From the NCBI GenBank assembly GCA_002633005.1, contig NMRA01000170.1, positions 663,629 to 712,729 of the forward strand: a DNA stretch of 49,101 nt, in the 5' to 3' direction. Shown here piece by piece: positions 18,701 through 30,700 of this stretch (position 1 is the first letter of the stretch; every line of letters starts with the position of its first letter). The notes below the pieces were generated by a model, which saw nothing but the letters and a program-made list of their open reading frames with translations, had not been told where the DNA came from and did no database searches. The DNA comes from Phoronis australis. Taxonomy: Eukaryota; Phoronida; Phoronidae. Made by a program: the position numbers and the translations under genes.

Positions 18701-21700
18701 TCACTCATGGGTTATCCGGGCTAGGGAGCTTGTTGAAGAGGTATGTCCAGTGGGAACATCAACAGCATAGAGTGGTCCAAAGCCATAAACTTTGTCATCA
18801 ACACCATGAAGATTGGAGGCCGTCATTGGCGGGAAAGAGCTGACTAGAACAACCAAGCAACAGTATTGGAATGGCTTAAAGAACAATCTCCCACAATCAT
18901 TGTTGCAACGGACGGCTCACTAAGAGATGACGCTATGGCTTGGGCAGCAGTTGCCTGGAATCGCGAGGGTCAACAGCACGGGTTGGAAAATCCTTGTTTT
19001 TTAGAGCTGAATGTGAAGCATATGAAGACGCCCTAGTCTGGCTCTCACAGAACACAACACCTGCAGACAGATCATTTCTACTTACAAACTCCTTCAGCCT
19101 CATTAGCAAGCTAAAAACTGGTCATGTGAAAGATTCCTGGATCCCTCTGTTCACCTCTATTAATGGTCTCTTCACCAGTGTTGATACCAGGACACTGCGG
19201 CATCTCATTCAACGTCAAGGCGGATGAGCTTGCAGACATCGCAGAACCGATTGCCAACCTGCTCCTCACACCAGCAGATGTAATCTCCAGAGTGCGTGAA
19301 TCGCTTACAGATGCCGAGATTGTACAACAGCAGGAGAGATGGGCAACAAAGCGCCTCATAGAGCGAGGATGGCAACACAGGGATGCAGCAAAAACTCCTC
19401 GTATCAGGGGAAAAGATCGAAGAGTGTGTAACCAGCACGAACTTGGTTGCATCTCCAGATTTACAGAGACTATCCCGGTGCCTACCCTCTGATGTCACCA
19501 CAGAAACAGAAAAAGAAACAGATAAATTTACTATTGAAACCGGTATCAAGGAGAAAGGGTGGGGCCGAAGAAGAATTGTATGGGAGTTCCCAGAAAAAGG
19601 GTGGAGTCTTGCATTGTAAATAGACTTACTGCTAAAATACACAACACAGGGTCTGTTGCATGTAAAAGTGGCAAGTAGAAGACACAAGGAATCACAAATC
19701 TCTGAATCTCTTACGATTTTAATTTGACAGTATTTGCACAATTGGACACAGATCTCTTTTTGATATTTTGCACATTTGTTGATGAAATTCTAAGGTTCAT
19801 CTGTAAGAAATTTGAAAAAATTTGATTTATCAGTTGCTGAGAAATCACTTGTCAAAAAGTGGTTCACTTTTTTGGGACACCCGATATATACATAATGTTA
19901 TGTTCATGTACACACACACACACACACACACACATATATGTGGGTGCATACAAATTATGTATCAGGGCTTTAGCATGTGAAGCGAGGCCTAATGGGCAGC
20001 ACTAGAATACTCACCCAGCATGAAGAAATAATGCTATCCAAAGTCGGTAGGCCTGATCAGGGTGATCTGAGTGAGCAAATGGAATCATCCCACAGATCTG
20101 GCTCATACACGTCACCTACAAAAATAACATCACTAACATTTGTATGATCCATACACGGCATCATGGACATTAAAGTCCCGTCCACACAGTCGTACCCGTG
20201 AACAGGTGGCACTAGTGTAACTTTCAACACTTTACGTCCAGCATCCACTCGCAAACATCTGATAACTAGCGAATGGCGGAAGTTGTCGCTCTGCGCGTAA
20301 CTATGAACAGCGGATACGAATATGGTGCAAAAAAAAACATCTGTATCAGGGCTCGACACAAGTGGAATAAATGCTTGAAAATACAAGTGGAAAAAGTGTA
20401 GTACGAAACTAAAGTACAAAGATCACAAAACAAGTTCATTTGACTAGCGGATACATAATATTTAAAAGATCTTCATACATAGTCAACGAGTTATGTACCT
20501 CTTGGAATTTGCAGTTACCACCAGGTATTTTAAATTCAACAAGGAGAGCCTGGGTACAAATAAAACAATGCAAATGCGACTGGGGAAGGGTTACCCAATT
20601 TAAGGGGTTTTTCGTGATTTTAAAAATTTTTCATAGGGAGATTGACACATCAAGGGCACATTACAATAAGCTCTAAATAGTACATTCGAGGGATGACATG
20701 TTTTTTAACTTTCTTATACCACAAACTCAGGTGTACTTTGGGAAACAAGGGGCCTACAGACACAAATGTATCATCTACATGGATACAGAGAGAAGACCAG
20801 TATATCTAGTTAAGGTTGTTAGTGGTACCACTACCAAACTTAATGGCACCGTTACCTAAGTTCCTGATATAACCGTTAACTATTAAGTTTATGGTAACGG
20901 GTATTGTTACCTAAGTTTATGGCACTGTTACCTAGCTTCATGGTACTGTTACCTTACTCTATGGTTCTGTTACCTAAGTTTCGGGTACTGTTACCTAATT
21001 TTATAGTACCGTTACCAACAGTGCATGGCAAAAGTGTTCAGACAAAATGTCCGCGTCATGATGACTAGGCACAAGCTGAATTCGTGGTCAAAGCAAACTT
21101 CCCTGATGACCGAAAATGAACAAGAAAGTTATAATAACATGTCTACGCCATTCTGTAATTAGAAGTGTTGCTGCCATAATAGTTATTACCAATTATTTCT
21201 GCAGTTAGGAAAGCTAGCCATCATGACAGGGAAATTGTATTTAATCCGATCACTTTAATTTTCATGTACTTAAAATACATGGTACTCATATCTAATGTTT
21301 ATGATACCATTGTCTAAGTCTATTTTGTAGACAAACTAATAACTGCTTAAATAAACTGTCTTGTATCATATAAAGGCTTTTTTGAAGCTCGCTGATTAGA
21401 GGCTCACCTGAGAACATAGAGTTGCTTCCTCGTGGAAGTATCCTCGTCTGAACTGACAGTGTTCAGAGGTGGTGATGATACACTCGCCATGGATACCGAT
21501 ACAACATGGCCGACCAGAGATCTTACACGTCATGTGCTTAGCTTCATGAGATGGGTAAGTGGACAAGTCTTTAGTCTCTTTGCAGATCTGAATGAAGAAG
21601 ACAGAATGGGAAACAGGATTAATAACACTGAGATACGCGTGAAGTAAAACACGTAATCAGAAGGTGGCATTTGACCAACACAATGACAAGTACAGAGCTG

Positions 21701-24700
21701 GTAATATGGCTGGCAGGGATGTAAAAGACAGTGACAATAGTTTTCAGTAATAAAAAAACCTATACATATACACTATTTGATAATATTCAAATTAGTAAGT
21801 TCAAGTACATCCAAGCCTCCCCTGGATGCCTACGTTGCAATATATGAATTATCTTCTGAAATCCAACAAAGGAAATCAATGTAAAAAAATATGGCGCGCT
21901 TTCAACATAGACGTCGCACATCACATCTGACGCAAACAAGTCAACATATTTTTGAAATTCATCCTGGTACAGGAATTGGGGATAGTTAAGCCTATAAAAG
22001 ATCTTAAACCCAGCCGCAGAGCATCTAAAGCCGCGCACCGTACCAATGACTGCTGGCAACTCATCAGAGACACAACTGTAACATCCTTCGCCGCAGAGAC
22101 ACTAACTCTTGGGCTGTTTCCGATGAGTCCATTCATACTTGAATGTTGTTTAGGTAAAAAAAAGCATTGGTTGAACTGTTTTACATAACACATGGTACAG
22201 TCAATCCGCAACAGAGATCCAACATGACTGTGTTTAATATGACCAGTCTTCAGAACACTGCTAGCTTTCACATGGTTTATGATAAAATAATATACACCCA
22301 ACATGTGTACACAGTCTTGTAATTATCAATAAATGGTGGAGTGCCAGTGGCATTTCTCTGACATTTAGGTGGCAGGGAGGGTGCCATCCTGCACAGAAAC
22401 GTAAGGCGATCATTGGATGACGAAGATAGGCAATTACCTAAAATCATCTCAAACAAGATCTGATATGAATATCGCTTAGTGTGTAATATTCAAATGGCAT
22501 TACTGTTTATAGGACCTGACAAGGCTTGTATACGCATGTACACTACGTACCGGCCAAGTTGTGATGTCATCTTTCCATAAATACGGACTAACAGACGAAG
22601 GACTCGTGCAGTATCTGGAACAAGGCAAATATACCGTTGCATTACTGTTAACACTCAGGTTAATGCCACCTCAGTTTTCAAAACTTTTTAAGTATGGACT
22701 CACTGCTCGGGCTAGATGTCCACCTTTTACTTTTGAGAATTTTCAATTATGCATCCACTGAAAAGAACAGTAAATTGGACTGTCAAAGAACAGTAAAGTA
22801 GTACCGTATGTCAAAGAACAGTGAGTTAGACTTTAATACTAGACAACTTACTTGGGGTCCTGATGACAAACAGTTCCCGACTGACGCTGCTCAAAACCAG
22901 GATTGTCACTGGACCACTTCAACCATGTCGACAGCAGCGACTACACAAATATAAGGTATGATCATGTCACCATGATACCATACAGCATGACTACTGTACA
23001 GTCACGTAACACAGTTATTGCATGGGAGTTGGTGGAAAAATGTGGATTAAAACTTTAATACGTGGTATAAATATGTCAAACTACACGTGTTGTATTCGAT
23101 AGAGAAAGTCGTTGCCACGAATTTACATGAAATTTTATTTCTTTATTCTGTTAGCTACAATAACGAATCTGTGACTTTCTTTTAAGCCTATTAGCCACAG
23201 AGTTCAACTGTCAAAAATCAAAACTTCCCTTCATTTTGACAGTGGGTTTCTTGGGCTAAAAGGCCTTAAAAGAAAATCCCGAACAAAGAAACAGAAATTA
23301 AAAATTTCATGCAAATGTGAATTGTATTTCTTTAAAAATTGTCACAAGTAAGTGGGTATCATTTTCTTACATAATACGATTCTGTGATCATCAAGGATTT
23401 TAAGGGTCTACTAGTAATGCTTCATAACGAAGGTCGTCTATTACCATAAGTGACTATGACAATGATATTGTATGATGGAGTGATTATGATGTGATATTAT
23501 ACGAGAGTCATTATGATACATTGTATGATGGAGTCATTATGATATATTGTATGATGGAGTCATCATGACATATTGTATGATGGAGTCATTATGATACATT
23601 GTATGATGGAGTCATTATGATATATTGTATGATGGAGTCATTATGACATGATATTGCATGATGGGAGTCCTTACGATATGATGGTGTCAATGTGACATGA
23701 TATTGTATGATGATGTCATTATATGATATAGGATGATCAAGTAACTATGACGTGACATTGTATGAAAGTCATTATGACATAATATAGCATGACGGAGTCA
23801 TTATATTACATTGCATGTTGAAGTCATTACGATATATTACATATTGAAGTCATTATGATATATTGCATGATTAAGTCATTATTATATTGCATGATGGCAT
23901 CATTATGATATGATGTGGTACCATAAAGTCATCATGACCTGATATTGTATGAAAGAGCCTCCATAAATGTTAAGAGAACTGCTGTTGCTGGATGTGCAGC
24001 AGAGGAGAGGCATTTGGAAATTCTTTACAAAGAGTCTGGTCCAATCACTTGTTGACTATGCTAAGCCAGAATCAAGTCAAAAGGTCTAAGGGAATGCACA
24101 TGTGCACTGTGCTCTGCCAATAACCAACATAAGTCAAAACCAAGACAACAGGTTAGAGATATTACACGACATAGGTCTCTGTGTCAATACAGGATGTACC
24201 AAGTCTACCTCCGTTGAATCACTGCAATACCTCATGGGTAATCCTAACATTGTGGACAGACACACCCACCAGCAGGTGACTTGTTCCTAACATGGTGGAC
24301 AGACAAACTCACCAAATGGGACCCATGATCACAGTTATGAATGGCTATCCAAAACCCTGCGCACACTCTTCACAGATTCACGAACCCAGTTGTCATTCCT
24401 CAATAGTACAACTTTTGACCCGCTAAATCCACTTTTAAAATGCCCCGTCGCAGGCTCAGCAGATGCTCATGGATATAAGTTAACTTACAGAACATTTTTT
24501 CTTTGACATCTGAACGCATCCTGACCCATCATTCCTGACACAGCATGCAGTCTGTTCTTCCTTAATACGGTCAACAGCGATAGCAGTGAGGATGTTCTGA
24601 TCTCTCCTCATACACGGCGAGAACTTGGCTCCGAGGTGGATCAGGTCAGCCTGACGTGGTCCTATCCACATGTTGGACTTCTCATAGTAAGACACTTGTT

Positions 24701-27700
24701 CAATAGCCAGGTTCGAAGTGAACACCTAAAACAATACAGAGGCATTAGTTGTCATTGACTGACAATTTCAGGCAAAAGAAGAAACATGACATATCACAGA
24801 ATTTTTGACATATATCTTAGTTATAGAATTGAGTGGAATGACGAACATCCATGGTAGATTCAGTTCAAAGGTTGCACTGCTTCATGGAAAATAACACAAC
24901 AAACTGGACAAACCCACTAGAGTAGGGGGGCACCTAGGTACCTCTGGACACACCCACTGGAGAAGAGGAAAAACCAGTAGGTACCTCTGGACACACCCAC
25001 TGGAGTAGAGGAAAACCTAGGTACCTCTGAACACACTGTCAGTAGGGGAACACCTAGGTACCTCAGAACACACTACAAACAGGATGATGACAAATTCCTA
25101 GCTAAAAAATAAAACTAGTATAAATTCCAGAAAGGTTAAAGAGGTCTTTTTATGAAAACCAAAAAGCATACAATGAATCATGACCATGGTGCTAAATTCC
25201 ATTTGCATTCATTAAGGAACTCCGAAGACAAAAGGCAAACATAAAAAAGAATAGCCACTAGGATGCACAGGGGTAGTCAGATTCACTCAAAACTCGTGGT
25301 CATGTGCCGCCAGCTTCAAAGGAGCACATATGCCAAACCTCACAAAAATACATTTAGGAAATCCACAGCTACAGAGGAAAACATAAAAAATTGCCACAAG
25401 GTGACACAACAGTAGTCAGACACATCTGATAGTCCTAGACATTCATTGTCACAGCCACAGGAACACATGTCAAAATTCACAACGATCCTTCAGTGGTTTA
25501 GGTGAACCAGCTGTGGACTCGAAAAAGCAAAGCTACAACTAGGGGGCACCAAAGAAGTCAAAGCTATCAAAAAATCATCAGCAATGCTCGCCCCAGTAGG
25601 AAAATATACACCAATGTTCATAATAATCCTTAGAATGGTGGACAAGGAAGTTATTACATCCGAAAATTTCAAATTTCAGTCGATCCATTCTTGTTGTTTT
25701 ATTTACCGATTTATATTCTTTAATGCAAACAAATGCATCAAGGAAGATGCAGAAGAAAACAAAAAAATTAAATTGCCACAAGGACTCACAGCAGCAGTCA
25801 GAATTAGCTGTTTTTACCAAGTTTATAGAAACACATTTACCAAATTTAACAGCTTCTGTAGAGTGTTATGAGATACAGCCACGGACTCGAACTAGGAGGT
25901 GCCACAGTAATCGGAGCTGTCTGAAAATCATCGCCAGACCTCCTCTTCCCAGTAGGAACAAGTAGGTCAATTTTCATAATTATCCTGAGAGTGGTTTGGA
26001 CAACAAAGAGGCGGAAACAAAATGTGGAACAAAATACATTGAATCTATGGAAAAACAGGAAGGTGGGGTCATCTTCTTAATAGATACCTACTTGCCAAAT
26101 TTCATGAAATTCTATTAAGGAACTCTGAAGACATAGAGGAAAACGCAAAATAAAGTTGCCGCTGGAGGGCACTATCATGGTAGTTGGATCCATCCCAAAA
26201 TTTGCTGATGCAGCATTACCCACATACCTGTAAATTTTCACGGACATCCATCTATACGATTTCGTTACAGCTACGTTTGCCAGACAGACTGGCAGAAATT
26301 ATAGCATAATTCGCCCTGATATAAATAATATATTTGCGTAACAATGTATAAATGATTTGATCGACTTACGATGTCGATGAACTCTGATCACAGATGTTTC
26401 TATATGTTTATGCACCAGTTTAATTTGAGCAAGAGTGCCCTCATTTGAAGATTCACGCATGAATTCAATTGATTTGCCCCGTCAGACAACCGAATGTGAT
26501 TGTTGAAGTCACAAGATTAGGGAATAAAGTGGTGTGCGTCACTTATCTGACAGGTTCTGGCATTCGCAAAAATTGCATATTTGTTTTGTAAATTTCTTAT
26601 CTATCAGCTACTCAATTCAAATATTCAATCATTCAAACTTTTGAACAGTTTAAATTTGCTAAAAATGATGCCAACCCAATATTTAGCCCAAAACAAAGGA
26701 CCACAGACAGAAAGCTAATACTTGCTTGAGTGTCTATTCCTACAGAATAAACTTATTACATGAAATTCTGAAAACATGACTACACACGCACACACCCACC
26801 TTATCCTGCCCTCTATTGGTCATGACTATACACACCCACCTTATCCTGTCCTCTATTGGTCATGACTATACACACTCACCTTATCCTGCCCTCTATTGGT
26901 CATGACTATACACACCCACCTTACCTCGCCCTCTATAAGTTTATCCTCCACATCAATAGGAGCTATACCATAGACAGACACAGCAACAATGAAGACCACA
27001 ATCTGCACAAATGTGACCCAATACGTAAAGTATGGCCTGAAATGACAAAAACAACACTGCTTTGTGAGTGTTGTTGTCATGCATAAGTCAACTGTCAAAG
27101 TACAGTAAAATCTCATCAATTTTGGACAAAAATAGTTGCCAAAATTGGTCTTTTTCCAAACGCTTCTAATATTGTTTTGAATGTCCACAGTTGCTGGAAA
27201 CATTGCCTGAAGGTTGGCATGGCATACACATTTAAAATTGTATTTATTTGGTGCTACTTATCTTTCATTAAAAAAATGAAAACATAAAATTTCACTTGTC
27301 CGCCACACTGTGTCCTAAACTGGAAAGATTTTACCGTAGTGCAACAACAGTATATTGTGCCTCTTCTTCGACCACCTTACATAACAGCTTCAATAAATAT
27401 TGCAGTAAGAGCGTTAACAAAACTTCTTTTGAATATCTATATTATAGGCTCTAACTATGTTTGAAAAAAGCCACCACACACAATGCTTATTTCTAAGGTT
27501 ATTTATGGTCTTTCGCTACAGTAATGACAAGTTATGTATCAGAAGTATACCAACACTGGTTTTAGTTCTGTGAACTGTATTTTGCTGTTCTGTTTGTTTA
27601 CTAACAGATAGCACATGGTTGGCAATGACCTGTGGGGCCAGACCAGTGATTACATAATTTTTCATCAAAACAGAATAGTAGTAATTAATACAGAACCACA

Positions 27701-30700
27701 GTCTAAAACATTCTAGAGCCTGGTACATTCTGTATATAATGATTGGGTAGATTTCGTGAAGTTCCGTAATGTGCTTGAATTGGTCAAATGTTCCAGAAAA
27801 TTTTAAGAGACAAGTTAATGCGAGTCAGTTAAGTTGAAAAGTGGAGTTTGAGTTGAACTAGAATTGAGTTGAGGTAAAGTTACAGTTGAGTTGCAGTTAC
27901 AGAATCAGCAGTTACAGCATCAGTCAATAGAGGGCCTGCTATAAAGACAGCTGGTTATTGAATCAATGGCATTGGAAAAGTTGCTGGAAGTGATTCACAT
28001 GTCAAAGCTTTGCAGCAGAGCCAGACTGGAGCGTAGAAGGCAGATATTACATCACACGGTTTGTCTGAGCAGACTTGTGAACATTTGTGCAAGATTAACA
28101 AAGTAATAAAGTTAACTCAAACTGGTCTTCAGTCTACAATCACACCGAAAGCTAATAACACTAGTCAGTGACAACCTGGGCCCATCCAACCACAGGGTAA
28201 AACATGATATATGTTATCAGGTCCCGACACAGTATCACTGGTCAGCTTTCAGACTGTGACAGTGACATGTTTCGTTATCAGGACATGTGATAGTATCACT
28301 GATCTAATTACTAGCATGGACTATCATTGTACCCAGGATAATTAGGAAAGTCATAAAAAAGAGCACTTAATTTGGCTAAAACAAAAGGACTACCTTTGAT
28401 GCCATCAAACAACATGTTAAGCTAGTGTGCATTCATAATGATATTCTTGAAACATCGTTACACATATGTGTACATGGGCGCATAAAAATTTCAATTTTGA
28501 AAAATATTTTTGAGCGAAATAAGTAAAGAATTACCATGCCTTTCAGTCTACACTAAATCAAACCGACATTGTCCCTCGGTGATATCATGTCGCTGGGAAG
28601 TCTAGTACAAAGTTGCCTTGGTAAACAGATTTTGTCAGATAAAGCATGGTAGACATTCTTTGTTATAAAGTGCACTCTCTTCTTTGTCAATGTACTTCAT
28701 GAGCTTACGCACTAGAAGTACTTTGTATGCTCAGCCTGATACACACCGTTCGTCAAAGGCTATGGTCTAATGTAGGAGTGTTTGTAGAAGGCCATGTGCT
28801 TAAGCACAATTGTATGTAAAAACCATGGGCTTATGCATGACTTTGTGTATTTGTCAAAGTCCTTGCACTTATGCATCGGTATCTGTCGAAGCCCGTGGAC
28901 TTGTGCGTGAGTAATAATCGAAGCCCGTGGACTTATGCAAGGGTATTTGATGAAGCCTGTAAATTGATGCATGAGTATTTTCGTTGATTAGCATGTGGAC
29001 TTGTGTATGCATGCAGAAGACCATGGTTTATGAAAAAAACGTTTGTAGAAGGTCATGAATTTATACAAATTAAAGAGTTTGTCAAAGGCCATGGGCTGAT
29101 GGACAAACATTTGTAGAAAGCCAATGAGTATAAGCACCCCAGGTACAAGAACACAAGCTTATACACACTCAATAAAGAGATATGAAAATGTAGACTTTTC
29201 TAATGATATAATAAACTTACTCGTTTCAAATCATGAATACCGCATTACACTTTTAGGAAAAACAAAAAATATGACCATGCAGAATTAAGAAATTTCACAA
29301 TAAATTAACAGTTGTTTGAAATAACTAAGTACCTATAGTCACTCATTTCAGAAATCTGTTTCTTCACACTTGATGTGATTCTCTCTCGCCTGAAGCTGCG
29401 TTGGAACAAACGTCCGACCACACCCATACCAAACGTGCGACGGTCAGAGTTCTCCTTGGTGTCTGTCAGTACCTTATTGACTATACGTGTCATTCCTACA
29501 CGGTGTGTGGGTGCCCGTGCTTCAGGGACAGACATTCGGGCCTCAGGGGGAGCACGTCTCCAACCACGCGCCATTCTAGAGAACACAAAGTGAAGGAAAG
29601 GTTAGCACATGAGAAAACAGAAGAATGATTCTATGCCTTTGGACAAACTCATTTGACTTAGACAACCAGAGAATAATTATATCACTTCCAGTCAAACAGA
29701 GTGAAAGGCTAGAGGGGTAACAAAACTCGACTGATATTGACAAAGAATTTGGAAGCTTTCATGTTTTCTGACAGGATGATGTCTTCAGCAGAGCTTGTCA
29801 GAAAAATGGTGATTACACGGCCACCATGAAATGTGTATTTCAGCGAAAAAAAAGGTTTAAAGGCTATTTTAATTTCATTATGCGACATTGTTCCTCAGAT
29901 ACCTCCAATCCTGAAAATAGGTCACTGACTGTGACATACCAACAGAAGGCTTCAACCACGTAACAAGGTACATGACTCAATGTGAAACGGGAGTTCCTCA
30001 GTGTACAACCAAGCTGCGACGAGAGACCCCAGAGTCGTCGATACTAATGTCTGAGTCATACAGGATATTGACTTACGGATGATCTGGCAGATCATGTGCA
30101 CCACCAAGCCCTGGTTCTGTCTTCCTCTCAGGAATATCAAAGAAAACTTCATCATCTTCGTCTTCTTCTTCAATGGGGGGATGATGGTCCTAGAAACAAC
30201 ATAGGTTTTTGTTAAAAACAACTAGCATTAGATGACGATTTTCTATAGCAAATTCAATCAAGTTCTTAAGCTGCACAAAACATTCCGCAAGATGCATTGT
30301 GGGTAGAGCAACTGCTTTATTGTTTCAGGTAATGGAGTGTAAAATAAAAGTTTATTAACCACTGAAAGAGTTGTAGTTCACTGTCACATCATTTGCTGCC
30401 CGAGAAGAAAATGTAACCAGAGAAAAAGCAGGATTAGTGATCCATCCTGTAACACTAGTATCTTGTGAGCTCAGCGAGATTGCGCTAATGCAACACAAAA
30501 TCTTGTGTTTTGTGAGACAGGTCATGATCGTGCGAGTGCACATTATCAAAATGTCTACGTCGAAAATTGATTGGACAGTTAGAGAAGAATGTAGAATTAA
30601 GGGAGAAAAGGGTACACGTACTTTTGTTGGTACAAGCCAAAACGTTTTGCTGAAGGTGTTTTTGAACATTACCAGGGTTCAGGCTGGGAGCTTTAGTCTT

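Noticed and set aside
18440-19630. Working retrotransposon gene
   Set aside because: Several frame changes and stops, a lost catalytic residue and missing domains show it is a fossil.
23455-23965. CRISPR-like array
   Set aside because: Head-to-tail minisatellite with no unique spacers, in an intron of an animal gene.
29305-29586. ATG at the start of iRhom exon 6 as a translation start
   Set aside because: The upstream exons are open, in phase and carry conserved iRhom blocks, so this Met is internal (residue 208).
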